Source: Stomoxys calcitrans (Eukaryota; Arthropoda; Insecta; Diptera; Muscidae). From it: a DNA stretch of 64,000 nt. Shown here piece by piece: positions 44,758 through 55,565 of the stretch; within the stretch, counting starts at the first letter, position 1, and each line of letters opens with the position of its first letter. A program made the translations under genes and the position numbers. The DNA lies in NCBI RefSeq assembly GCF_963082655.1, contig NC_081553.1, positions 227,367,827 through 227,431,826 on the forward strand, written 5' to 3'. The notes under the pieces were generated by a model. That model saw only the letters and a program-made list of their open reading frames with translations, did no database searches and had not been told where the DNA came from.

Positions 44758-45335
44758 TTAAGATCCATACCCTCTTTTCAACCTAACCTAACTATAATAC
44801 CCTGTACCACAGAAGTGTTCTAGGGTATAAGAACATGTTAACGTCCTAACCTTGTGTATGGTATAAATTTGTATATGAAGTTTTCTAATGCTTGTTGCAG
44901 TATATCAAAGACCATTGATATTGCCTGGTGACCATAAAAGGGATGCTAAACAAAATTTCAATTTACATTGGAGTACACTTCCCACTTTGGTCTTTTAGCT
45001 TTAACCATGACAATGATTTGGGTCGTTTTTGTAAAATTGGAAACGGAAATGATGACATAGGTAAAAAGGGTGTTCAAAACAATATCACAAAAATTTGTTG
45101 AAATTGACTTAGATTATGTGTTTTTTCGTATGTTCTACATATATATACTGAAGAATGATTGAACCGATTGTCTTAAAATGTTCACAGATTTTCACAATCG
45201 GCCAGGTGAAAATAGGGTACTTCAATTTTTGATATCTGAAGGGGGGTGGAACCTTACCATTGCTCTAATTAAGAAAAACTCCAGATGATAGATAGGGCGA
45301 CTCCAACAAAATTTAATTAGCACTCTTATAGTATC
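44758..45335. other. Unassigned DNA with repeat scraps
   Basis: Near 44785 there is CAACCTAACCTAACTATAA, a tail like that at 57850. Near 45210 GAAAATAGGGTACTTCAATT is related to phrases at 41220 and 57600. No gene. Confidence 0.35.
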
Positions 45336-45670
45336 CTATTCAAATTTGCGGAACAGAAAAACAGTTGGTAGGACGAAGAAAATCCTATGGGGAAATCCAG
45401 ATTGTGAGACGACGAGTCTATTGCTGAAAGAAAGTAAGCAGGAGGTCAGTATAGTTTTCGGCATCATAACAGAACACATGTCACTTATGCATGTGGGGAA
45501 GATGATGAGACATTGCAGCATTTCGTATGTCATTGACAGGCTTTCGCGGCTGACAGATATCGGTACTTAGGTGGGGACATAATAACAGACATGAGCCAAC
45601 TTAGGGGCTTGGTATGGAAAACAATTAGGGGTTTTGTAGGTAGTACGGAATTCCTGACTTAGATTTTCTT
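45336..45670 (+). pseudogene. LINE ORF2 C-terminal relic
   Basis: Plus-strand translation: KTVGRTKKILWGNPDCETTS, LLLKESKQEVSIVFGIITEH; then, after a deletion that removes the first Cys pair, GKMMRHC; then in another frame RYLGGD and MSQLRG. It is the same LINE family as the minus-strand relic at 19121-19910. Confidence 0.7.
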
Positions 45671-45987
45671 TTCCGATTTTACTTGTTGTAAAATCATACC
45701 ATAAAGCTGGACTTATTTATAGTCTACAGTAATAGAAGATTCAAAAAAAAAAAAAGGAATTTGAGAGTACATCTCAAATCTGATATCTATTTTCAGGCCA
45801 AAGTGACCGGATATATTCAAAGACCATGGCAATATGGGGATCAAAAAGAGAGGTATTTAGGAGTACAGCACAATTTGGCGAAATTTTCTAAAGGAATAAA
45901 ATTTTCTATTAAAACACAATTGTGACAAAATTTTCATAAAAAACAAGTTTTCACGAAATTTTCTATAAAAATCCAAAGTTCAAAATA
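45671..45987. repeat. Fragment of the ~130-bp repeat family
   Basis: CAAATCTGATATCTATTTTC, then GACCATGGCAATATGGGG, then GAGGTATTTAGGAGTACAGC near 45776-45870 match the unit order of 800-2950. The rest is A-rich and unassigned. Confidence 0.45.
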
Positions 45988-46220
45988 TTGGTTGCCCAAA
46001 AAGTAATTGCGGATTTTTCATATAGTCGGCGTTGACAAATTTTTTCACAGCTTGTGACTCTGTAATTGCATTCTTTCTTCTGTTAGTTATCAGCCGTTAA
46101 TTTTAGCTTGCTTTAGAAAAAAAGTGAAAAAAAGTATATTTGATTAAAGTTCATTCTAAGTTTTATTAAAAATGCATTTACTTGCTTTTAAAAAATCCGC
46201 AATTAGTTTTTGGGCAACCT
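45988..46220. mobile_element. MITE with GGTTGCCC ends, copy 3
   Basis: TTGGTTGCCCAAAAAGTAAT at the left and TTTTTGGGCAACC at the right. The interior matches copies 1 and 2, including TCATATAGTCGGCGTTGAC, which copy 1 lacks. Confidence 0.8.
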
Positions 46221-47575
46221 TATATAAAAAAATCTGTAAAAATTAAACTTCAAAAAAAATCTATTATAACCATATTACAACGTATCTTCAAATTATCTTC
46301 CCTATTTATGTTTCCCTTTGTATTCTATCATTCATATGTTGCTCGATTTGCATGCTAACAAGGCTACGTGAGTGCAATCAACTTTTTTATGTTGTGCCCA
46401 TCTCATAGGAATGTGTGAGCTTTGTGATTTCAAACGATTCAAATTCAAATTTTGCCAAAGACCTCATGGAAAGGACAAGAGTTCGGTTGTGTAGTTAGTT
46501 GGTGCCAGAACTTCAGCGCAGCGCTGCCCAGCTCAAACTTCGGTTTGTCAAAACAAAACATTGTTTACGAGTATGAATGATGAATTTTGTTTTCGGTGTA
46601 ATTAAATCATCATATGTTAATGCAAGCCAACATCCACTCACACCATTTAAGGGGGTAACTTCAAAATGAAGTCCTCTACCGACAACCAACGTCAGCTTCG
46701 CCATCGACATCATAAACAATAAATAAAAGGTGTGAAATGTTCTGACGGCTCGGTCGTGTGTCGGAAATCACAATGATATTCCATGGAAATGCTTGCAGAA
46801 TTATTGTTGGCAGGGAATGTACGCGTGAGCTTCTCGCCATCAGAAGATATCAAGGGCTTATTGTTGTATCCTGAAGGATTTTTGGTATATCAGTTTAAGC
46901 TATGCTCTAATAATTGAAAAGAGACTAAAATTTCTGGGACAGACACTGCATTCACTTTATCTTTGCAATCTAATATTCAAAAAAGAGTAAAGTATATGGT
47001 AGGCAGTAATTGAGGCATTAAGACAAAAAAATTTAGTTTTGGAGAAGTCATTGACCGGGCAAACGGCACATCCTATTGTGCAGAATTTCAAAATGTTATG
47101 TTAGATTAGGTTGAAAAATTGGTACTTTAATGCTAGATGCCAGTTTTCGTCAAGTTTTAGCCTTGGTTGATATATAATGAACCAGTTCAGTAGAACAGAA
47201 GCATAGATGAAGTTCTTGCCTATTCGAATATCTAAGGTCAGAGCTAACTTCTCGGAGAGACAATAGAACTCGCTGACGAGCCTGGACCACAAATTAAGTA
47301 ACTGTGTTTATAATCTACAAATTTATGGCCAGAGCACCTGGACCATTGTACCTTAAGTTATAGTTTGCTGTCAAGTCACTCTTCTTTGCCGGTAGAAAGG
47401 ATGTCAAAATTGGTGACATAGCAGTATCTGATCCGGAAACATGCGTCAATTCGGTCAAAACCAAGGCTGCGGAAACGATTGAAATCAAGGTTTTCAATTG
47501 GGAAAATTTACTCGGAGCCGGAGTACGGTTCGAAGGCGAACAAACTTCGGCGGGTCAAGGTCAAACTCTCCAACC
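46221..47575. other. Unassigned DNA, possibly host single-copy
   Basis: 46330-46760 is free of recognisable repeats. On the minus strand 47550-47310 there is an open segment with LKTLISIVSAALVLTELTH and KKSDLTANYNLRYNGPG. It starts at TTG rather than ATG and stops upstream and downstream. I do not recognise it; it may be a transposon relic. Confidence 0.35.
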
Positions 47576-48385
47576 CTGGTTTAAACTTAATTTCATTAAT
47601 CATCCCAGGAGTTATGGATTAAGGAGGGTCATTCTATGTGGTCTTTGAGCTTATGGTTGTTGTTGTTGTTGTTGTAGCAGTTTATTGTGTTCTATCTTTC
47701 GTCTGCTTGATTCTGTTGAGTGTCAAGACCCAGGAACTCTGCGACTAAGATGGGGTGCGGGATCTGGGTCTGAGTCGAATGGGTCTGGCCGGGCAGTTAA
47801 ACAGGTGACGTGTATTGTGTGGTCCCTGGTTACAATCGAGACATACATCTTGCACGTCGGCATCAATCCTAGCTCTGTGGAAATTGAGGCGAGCTAGGAT
47901 TGATGCCGACGTGCAAGATGTATGTCCCGACTGTAACCAGGTCAACCTCAACAATCAACACGGATCAAACTAATTTCATACCATGAGGACTGCTTTGTAT
48001 GCTATAACCAGAAAATTTAGATAAAACGGCAACCTGGTTTAAACATAATTTCATTGAGCATCCCAGGAGTTATGGATTAAGGAGGGTCATTCTATGCGGC
48101 TTTGAGCTTATGGTCAACCTCAACAATCAACACGGATCAAACAAATTTCATAGCATGAGGACTGCGTTGTACGCTATAACCAGAAAATTTAGATAAAACG
48201 GCAACCTGGTTTAAACATAAATTCATTGAGCATCCCAGTAGTTATGGATTAAGGAGGCTCATTCTATGTGGTCTTCGAGCTTATGGTCAACCTCATCAAT
48301 CAACACGGATTAAACAAATTTCATAGCACGATTACTGATTTGCACGCTATAACCAGACAACTTAGATAGAACGGCTGTAAGTAAA
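47576..48385. repeat. 172-bp tandem repeat, split by a LINE insertion
   Basis: GTCAACCTCA recurs at 47941, 48113 and 48286 (period 172-173). Each unit includes CATCCCAGGAGTTATGGATT and TATAACCAGAAAATTTAG. A fourth unit starts at 47576 and is cut after GAGCTTATGG at 47655; its continuation TCAACCTC resumes at 47942. Everything between is an insertion. Confidence 0.8.
47656..47940 (-). mobile_element. LINE 3' end with a self-inverted 50-bp 5' terminus
   Basis: A (GTT)n run at 47656-47674 is the minus-strand CAA tail. The minus frame above it reads ARIDADVQDVCLDCNQGPHN, TRHLFNCPARP, the end of a jockey-like ORF2. 47826-47875 and 47891-47940 are reverse complements with two mismatches around a 15-nt loop, so the 5' end of the insert is an inverted copy of itself, as can arise in twin-primed or snap-back reverse transcription. 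Confidence 0.75.
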
Positions 48386-48449
48386 CGGATTCATTGTAGG
48401 TATTATAACTTTGTGAATTCCTTTCAAACGATAAGAAGGAAAGGAGCTA

Positions 48450-48660
48450 CGCTCATTGTTAAGTATACCGATCGGCTTTGAATTACTTCCTGATTCGCTG
48501 TTTAGCTATGTTCGTCTGTCTGTCCATGTATTCTTGTTATCAAGATACAGGTCGCATTTGTTGCCCAATTACCTTAAAATTTTGCACATGTTTTTTGGCC
48601 CAAGGACAAACGCTAATAATTTTGGCAAAAAATCTGTTCACATTTGAATATAGATGCAAT
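48450..48660. repeat. Dispersed repeat C
   Basis: CTTCCTGATTCGCTG, then TAGCTATGTTCGTCTGTC, then CCCAATTACCTTAAAATTTTG and TTTGGCCCAAGGACAAACG. Opposite orientation to 25811-25978. Confidence 0.5.
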
Positions 48661-48662
48661 AT

Positions 48663-49490
48663 AAAGGGTGTTCTAATAGGAACTTAACAATGGATTTGGA
48701 TCGCACTTTTACACTTATCATCGAACGATCATGGTAAAGTGCGCGAAGAACTACGTCTGAAAATTACAAAAATTTACTACCCAAATTCGAAGTCGGTGAT
48801 CGTTACTTTAACAGCGAAATCAAAATCGTCATCATCTTCAGTGACGCAGCTCATTTTTGGCTCAATGGTTCGTCAATAAGCAAAATATGCGTTAATGGTC
48901 AGGTGAAAATCCACATGTGCTTCACGAATCAACACTTTATTCACACAAAAAATAACTGGTTTGCATGCCGGCGGCTGCATTGGGTCATACTTCTTCGTCG
49001 ACGATGCCAGTCGTCACGTAACCGTGAATGGACAACTCTATCGCACTATGCTCACTGATTATTTTTGGCCTGAATTGTAAGATATGGACCTGGACGACAC
49101 GTGGTTTCAACCGGACGGTCTCACAAGCCACACACCACACTTTACAATCGATTTATTGAAGAGAACGCTTGAAGAGCATGTTATCTCATTAAAGGGCCTA
49201 GTCCATTGACCACCTCGTTCGTGCGATTTGACGCCTATAGACTACTTTCTTTTGGGCTACGTCAAGTCATTAGCATATGCCAAAAAGCCGACGAAGTTAG
49301 AAGAGCTCAGAGCCAACATTGAAGGGGACATAGCGACCGTTTCGGCTAAAATGTGTAGGCGGGTCATCGAAAATTGGGTCCATCGTAATGACAAATGCAA
49401 ACATGCCCGCGGCGGCCATATGAACGTAGTCGAGTTCTACTCACAACTGTTTGATTATACTTCAAGCCGATAGTAAAGTTTTTGAAATAT
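48663..49490 (+). pseudogene. Mariner-like transposase pseudogene
   Basis: It begins at AAGGGTGTTCTAATAGG, a plausible inverted-repeat end. Plus-strand blocks with frame changes: LRLKITKIYYPNSKSV (N-terminal helix), FSDAAHFWLNG (first catalytic Asp region, Glu changed to Ala), YRTMLTDYFWPEL, MDLDDTWFQPDGLTSHT (second Asp present), RSCDLTPIDYFLLGYVKSLA (third acidic site), and a C-terminal RRVIENWVHRNDKCKHARGG. The last 81 codons (49228-49473) are open. The DNA-binding domain is mostly deleted. No right inverted repeat was found. Confidence 0.8.
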
Positions 49491-49544
49491 CTCAAATGGT
49501 TTGCGTTATTTAAAAATAAATGTCAAGTCCTTATTGGAAAATCC

Positions 49545-49739
49545 GATATAGCTTCCATCCAATATGCCCTTTTAGGGATATAATACCCAGAATCTTAGTC
49601 CTATTTTCAGAAAATTCAGCATTGATGTTTGACACCTGCTTTCGAATCATTCTAAATTTCAAAGTGTAATCTCTTCCCGTTCTGATACGGCATATTTTTT
49701 ACTTTTTTTCGATTTTCTCCTACTGTGAGGAGTGACACA
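49545..49739. repeat. Dispersed noncoding repeat, copy 2
   Basis: It shares CGGCATATTTT, a T-rich run and TTTTCTCCTACTGTG with 3990-4065. Confidence 0.4.
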
Positions 49740-50645
49740 TACGACACTTCTCTGTGGAGAAATTGGTTGATGTAGGTTGTTTGGGATTGCAAATCAGTTC
49801 AGATTGGAATAAAGCTCCCAAATATTTGGTGATAAATGGGATTCGAGACGGATACGAGAAAGACGTCGTCATCATGATGGGTGGCCGTTTCTTCTCTTCT
49901 ATTAGGGACCTCGTTCAGGGAGCTTTGAGGAAGCTGTGGGGATGAGCAAGGGCTAACAGGCCCTTCCTCCACCTTTTACCAGGAGGTAAAAGGAGGACCT
50001 ATCCTGGATGGGGTGGACCTATCCTGGATGGGGTGGAGCTGTCGCTCTCTTCGGAGGCCAAGTATTTAGGCTTGATTCTTGATCAGAAACTAAGTTGGAG
50101 AAGAAACGTCGAAGAAAGGGGACTGAACGCGTTCTGCTCCTGTCGCAACTTAATAAGAAGAAGTTGGGGCCTAAGGACGGGGTCGGTGCACTGGATGTTT
50201 ACAGCGGTCGTTCGTCCTGGTTGTCTAGTGGGGCAAAAAGTTCTGGACAACTGTGCCCTTTGCAGAATGATCGAGAAGGTACAGGGTACCGCGGCAATGC
50301 TAATCTCTGGGGCAAGGATAAGTGCCTCAAGATATGCGCTGAATGCTATTTTCGATCGATCAGACCGTCACGATATACGTGGACTGGCGACGCTGAAGTT
50401 CTGGCGTCGGGCCACGTAAAGATGCAAAGAGCTTCTCCAAACCATCAGAAGGTTATCAGGCTCCGCTGGGGTTCCAGGCCATCAAGGTGTGACGGGGAAC
50501 GAAACGGCACACGAGCTGGCGAGGAATGGCACACGAGCTGGCGAGGATCAATGAGACTTCCACCGTGCGAGCTTCTTGGTAGGGTGGAAGCCTTCTACGA
50601 TGATTGTAAGTTGTAGCGTGTCAAAGGCCTTGTGGCTAATTGTTA
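49740..50645 (+). pseudogene. Jockey/R1-type LINE ORF2 relic (RT palm to RNase H)
   Basis: YEKDVVIMMGGRFFSSIRDL occupies the place where this family has YADDVVI, so the catalytic Asp pair is damaged. It is followed by GALRKLWG, GVELSLSSEAKYLGLILDQK, LSWRRNVEE, SWGLRTGSVHWMFTAVVRP and ALNAIFD; after frame changes, GVPGHQGV and ELARNGTRAGE are from the RNase H end. Several stops. The block from 49980 has a short local duplication (CCTATCCTGGATGGGGTGGA twice). Confidence 0.75.
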
Positions 50646-50794
50646 AGTTTTGGCAAAATTCATGGTGCCGAGTTCCCACGATTCGGCTCGTCCAAATTTA
50701 GCAGGCTTTTACTTTTTTATCTTTACCTTACCCCTCTTAAAAGGGCCCAAGTCACCTACTTTATGAAGGAAACGAAGTGAGGAACATGATTTTT
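50646..50794. other. Short spacer ending like a HINE hairpin end
   Basis: ATTCGGCTCGTCCAAATTTA, then GCAGGCTTTTACTTTTTT, near 50682-50716 resembles a decayed HINE hairpin terminus; little else can be said. Confidence 0.35.
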
Positions 50795-51710
50795 TATATA
50801 CGAGGGCCGCTATATAAGTTTCAGGTGCAATCTGACATTTCCATGTAAAGTTTGACATTTTTAGCGCAATCGCATTCTGAACGTTTTGACGTACGACCAC
50901 CATTTGTGTTATTTACTGTGAGGTAAAAAAATAATTTGACAAAAAAATGGAATTAACTCGTGAACGACGTGGATTATCACGGCAAGAGTGCATTGATGAA
51001 CTCAAATCTTTGTATGGCGATGTAGCACTGTAAAAAAATGGTTTAATAAACATTTATGCCCTGCTTGAACATTGATGCCCTGCCTGAACTTGAAAAGAAC
51101 GATTGCGGTGCTTCAGAATACGTTTATAAGATCATCAGAGGTGGAGAATCGTGGATCAATGTTTATGAGCCCGAAACAAAACAACAATAGACTGTGTGGG
51201 TCTTCGAAGACGAGCCAAATCCAAAAAAAAGTTGTTCGTGGAAGAAAAACTTCGAAACCAATGTTCGCTGTTCTTTGGCAAAACTGATCATGTGGCGACT
51301 GTTCCGCTTGAGCGACGTCGGACGATCAATTCTGAATGGTACACCACAATTGGATTGTCTGAAGTCTTGAGAGAAATTTAGAAAACGAATCATTGTCCAC
51401 CATGACAATGCGAGCTCTGACACATTGGCTCCAACTAGCGCCTTTTTGGCTGACCCAAACGTTGAATTGATGGGTCATCCGCCGTAAATCCTGACTTTGC
51501 ATCCAATGCGTGATCAAGGACATTGGTTGCCAGAAAATGCTGTTGAATCGTTCAATAATCATGTTTTGGAGGTGCTTCTATCGGAGTTGAAAAATGGCTT
51601 CGACAATTGGGTTGAGCGCATCCAAAAGTATATACATAAATCAAGCTGGAGTATACTTTGAAAAATAATAAAACCATTTTTGATGATAAAAATTAGCTTT
51701 TTCTTTATAA
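50795..51710 (+). pseudogene. Second mariner-type transposase pseudogene (different lineage)
   Basis: The left end ACGAGGGCCGCTATATAAGT and a poor inverted match near 51700 (TTTATAAGTTCAG) suggest its ends. From 50947: MELTRERRGLSRQECIDELK, then after a large deletion KIIRGGESWINVYEPETKQQ (family GDESW, so the first catalytic Asp reads Gly), TVWVFEDEPNPKK, FGKTDHVATVPLERRRTINS, EWYTTIGL, VHHDNASSDT (second Asp kept), then a stop after GHPP where the third catalytic site should follow. The tail NWVERIQKYI remains. Clearly non-functional. Confidence 0.85.
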
Positions 51711-51740
51711 GTTCAGAAATTTATTCCTGGTTTACAATGC

Positions 51741-51916
51741 AATGTAAATTTGCCCATGAACACTCCATTAAGGAACGGTGGCAAACTTCTCACATATCAA
51801 TGAGTGCTGAGCGATTCAAGTCTAATCTCAATGATAAGGGCCTTTCGGACCTGAGTGCGAACGGCGTGCCGCAGCGCAACTCCTTTTTAAGGAGAAGTTT
51901 TTACATGGCATAGTAG
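51741..51916 (-). mobile_element. tRNA-headed SINE, 3' part
   Basis: On the plus strand: AATTTGCCCATGAACACTCC, CTCACATATCAATGAGTGC, AATGATAAGGGCC, GCGAACGGCGTGCCGCAGCG and GAGAAGTTTTTACATGGCAT. The tRNA-like head is missing. Confidence 0.75.
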
Positions 51917-52967
51917 AAGATTTCTTGGAGTAGAGAACGTATCTGATATGAAAAATTAGGTCCAGTGTTTGGCTGGGTTGCCACGAGTGCTCGTTGCTAT
52001 GGTAAAATTGTGCTTTTGAGTGAAGATATTGGATGTAGGTTTCTTTTTTTCTTGTTGCGCTACAAGAAAAACTATCATAAAGATTCACGGCTTTCACAAT
52101 AAAGGCCCAAAGCTAGTCAATAACTGAATTATATTTTCTCAAAGACTTTGAGTATGGTTCGACATGAGCTTAAACTTAAATTTGTTCTTTTTGTCTAATT
52201 TACGAGCAAAAATTCTAATTTTCTATTTTACCTTGCAAGTGCCACATGTCATATTTATAGTCGTGCAAGGTTCTTCTAAAAGGAGTTATGTAAGTTTAAT
52301 TTAAAAGTTTCTCTTTATTTAGAAGTTGGTTCTACTTGTAAGAATCTTTACTACTTTCCCTGCGCATACTTCCCAATTTTGCCTATTTTCATAAAACATC
52401 ATCACAATTTGTCACTATGTTGAACCTTCCTCCTTCATTGTTGTATGCATAGAGAAATGTTGACCAATTTTGTTCATACTTCAAGCATGATATGATGACA
52501 TTTTTCAACCACAAGAGTAAATATGTGTTTGATATAATAATGGAAAACAATATTGGCCACTTCGTTTATGGATAACAACGATAATATATGCGCATATGAA
52601 ACGGATACATATGTCCTTACATATGTTTTCAAAAGGACAACGTCGTTTTGCTTTTGCCTTGTTTAATTGAGTGTTGATATGTGCAATTTTTTTCAGTTCA
52701 TGAATAATTCTAGGCGCCATGAAAAATAATAACCACGCTCATCATATATCGTATCCCTTGCAAAAAACGTCATAAAATCTCAAATAGACCAAATAAACAT
52801 ACAAGCAGTGAAAGAGAAAAAGCGCGAATGATTGCTTTTGGAAATTTATTGATTTCGATGCCAATTTGGATTTAATTAGCTTTTTGTGAAAACTAATGTT
52901 GTTGGATTTGGAAAAGTTTACAATAAATTGTTAGTAGTAATTTCGACAGGTTCTTTGAATGACTTTT
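51917..52967. other. Unassigned DNA, little repeat character
   Basis: No protein domain in the minus frames at 51828-52097 or 52505-52720. This may be host single-copy sequence. Confidence 0.4.
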
Positions 52968-53656
52968 TTAAATATATATGAGATACATCAAGTCATGGAC
53001 CGATTTGGACCGTACTTGTTATGACTATTAGAAGTCATAAAACAATATGACGTACAAAACCTTAGCCGAGTGGTATAAATATTGCGCCCTCTAGATACTC
53101 AAGAAGTCAAATCGGGCGATCGGTTTATATGGGATCTATATCAGGATAAAGACCACTTTGGACCATGCTTGCCATGGTTGTTGATATCCATAGCAAAACT
53201 TTAGGTGAAAAATTTCAGTCAAATTTAGTGGAAGTTGCACTTTCTAGAGGAGCAAGAAGTCATATATAAAAATCGGTTTCTATGGCAGCTATATCAGGTT
53301 ATGGACCGATTTAGACCATAGTTGTCAGATCTGAAAGCAAAACACCTCATGAAAAATGTTAGCCAAATCGTATTATAATTGCGATCTCTAGAGGTTCATT
53401 AAGTCAAGATCCGGCAGCTATATCAAAAGGTGGACCGATATGGTCCATTAACAATCCCAACCGCCCTACGCTAATAGGAAGCATTTGTCCAAAAGTTCAA
53501 GGCGGACAGACGGACGGACATAGCAAAATCGACTTAGAATATCAAGATACTCAAGACTGTATAAACTTTGTTGGTTCTCAGATCAATAGTTCGATATGTT
53601 ACAGGCGGAATGACAAATTAAGTATATTACCATCCCATGTTGGAGGTCATAAAAAT
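52968..53656 (-). mobile_element. HINE-like element subfamily A, hairpin end missing
   Basis: Units with GACCGATTTGGACCGTACTT, GGCGATCGGTTTATATGGG and TTGCGCCCTCTAGATACTC lead to a GGACAGACGGACGGACATAGC block and an eroded end (CCATCCCATGTTGGAGG). Confidence 0.65.
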
Positions 53657-54800
53657 CTTATTTAAAAAAACTTAAAACTATCTATCGTCTTTATGTGATA
53701 ATGAAGAAACATCCCTCTCGAAAATAAAAAACCTGCTTTGTTCTTCCAAATGTTCCTAAACAACTGTATCTACATTCTTCTTTATCCACAATATAGTTAA
53801 ATCCTTATTGGAAAATTTCAAACAATGTTCCAATATTGTAGCACGACCGGTAGCAAAGAAGGAACAATTCCCCAAACATTTTCTCCACATGTTTAAAATT
53901 CATCAGGTTAAGTTTTGGTAGATATTCGCAAAAGCCAGCTCAACAAAGAGAGAAGGAAAAACATTAAACCCCAACAATTTCCATTTTCAACAATTTGACC
54001 CCATAAACCACAACACTGCAAAAGACAAGAGAAATAGGCAAAGAAAAACTTCTCTACTCCACAAGCATCATGGTGAGGAAACATGGTTAAACAATTCCAA
54101 ATAGACATAAGCATGAAAATAAGATACAAAACCAAGAAAAATGTAAACTAAAGAAAAACTTTAAACTAACACACAACATTTGTGCAAATGAAATTACGTT
54201 GAAACTCCACAAACATCAAATGCATACAAATAAATGCCACACATGAACAGGGAAGGAGACATAAGGAATGTTGGCCCGATGCAGAATTTAGGCCACACAA
54301 ATATTTTTCAAACGGGAGCCATAGTAGAGAAGACTGAAGTTTTGTCCCTACAAAGCTGTTGTTATCTGACTAGCCTTCCGCTTAAGAGCAATAGTGAATG
54401 TCCAACAAAATGAATGATTTCTGAAATTTTTATTACTTTCACACATTTTCGTCATTTAAATAAATGAAAAATATTTTCACATAAAAAATGTGGTGGTTTG
54501 AACTGTTAACACTTCGGTCAGCTACCCTGTATTAACTTAAAATGCTCATATATTCTTAATAAAATTTGGTTGCTGCATCAAATTAATGGCAAATTCAATG
54601 AAACTAGACCAGACAGATCAAATTCGACCAAGATAGTATGGCGGAGAACCCATTAAAGCAGAATTGGATTACTTATAAATGGCAAAGATTAATATCTCAA
54701 TAATCATAAGTGATTCATTAAAATAGAACCAACCAAAATGTATTTAGTTTAGCCCATCCAAAGCTGGAGTACTCACACACATATTTGCCTAAACAGTTTA
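53657..54800. other. Unassigned DNA
   Basis: A-rich sequence without recognisable repeats or coding frames; the 53908-54135 minus frame is low-complexity hydrophobic and has no family I know. Confidence 0.4.
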
Positions 54801-55190
54801 ACTCAATTGGGCTTTACTTTGAAAATCAAAATAATCGAGGGATCGATTCATATGGGGTTTATGAACCTACATGGACGGGTATTAAATATTCTTATTATAC
54901 TTCACACACAATGCAAGATTAAATTTAGTGATTGTAGCTGCAAGGGAAGTCAAATGAGGAGATTGGTTTATATTTGGTTCATAGCTTGATCGTATTTGCT
55001 GTGTGATTAAAAGTCATACGAAGTATAAGGAGCACAAGAAACCTCTAGAAATATTAACCAAAACGTATGCTGCCTAAGAATTCAAATCGGAACATATGGG
55101 ATCTGCATCTAGCATTAGACCTATTTCGTATAGTTTATGGAAGTTTCAAAGTGTACTTTACACACACTCAACCAAATTTGTTATTCAAAA
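54801..55190. repeat. Very diverged HINE-like sequence
   Basis: Phrases such as GGGATCGATTCATATGGGG and GAGATTGGTTTATATTTGG sit about 130-150 bp apart, suggesting old HINE units. Confidence 0.35.
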
Positions 55191-55194
55191 CGAC

Positions 55195-55565
55195 AAAAAT
55201 GTTTGCTAAAACAGCAGTTTTTTACCTGCAGAAATTGGGAAAGCAGACATTACTGCTGTTTCAGCAAACATAGGGCTGTTGTATTAGCAAAAATTTCTTT
55301 CTGCTATTTCAACTAACAATATCTGCTGTTTCGAATACATCAGTCTGGTGGAAAAAAATTGTATGCTACTTTTTATGGTTGCCTATTACTTGTTTTGATT
55401 ACTTTAGGCATTTTTTAGATTATTTTTTAGAAACTGAGACACACATTTACATATGTGTTTTACTTGTTTCTTCTAACATCCCCTTTACAATTAAGCAGCA
55501 ATCATTTTCAGCAAACAACAGACTTTTCAGCAGAACGCCTGCTGCTCTGAAATTGCAGCTGGTGT
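55195..55565. repeat. Cluster of CTGCTGTTTCAGC-type motifs
   Basis: TTTGCTAAAACAGCAGTTT (55200), ACTGCTGTTTCAGCAAACA (55252), ATCTGCTGTTTCG (55321), TTTCAGCAAACAACAGAC (55506) and TTCAGCAGAACGCCTGCTG (55527) occur in both orientations. Inverted motifs at both edges suggest a small DNA element of about 370 bp; the ends are uncertain. Confidence 0.4.

Noticed and set aside
47315..47497. Small secreted protein (signal-peptide-like frame)
   Set aside because: The start is TTG, not ATG; the frame is bounded by stops, lies among decayed repeats and has no recognised domain.
50095..50616. 173-residue protein
   Set aside because: Out-of-frame shadow of the LINE ORF2 relic at 49740-50645.
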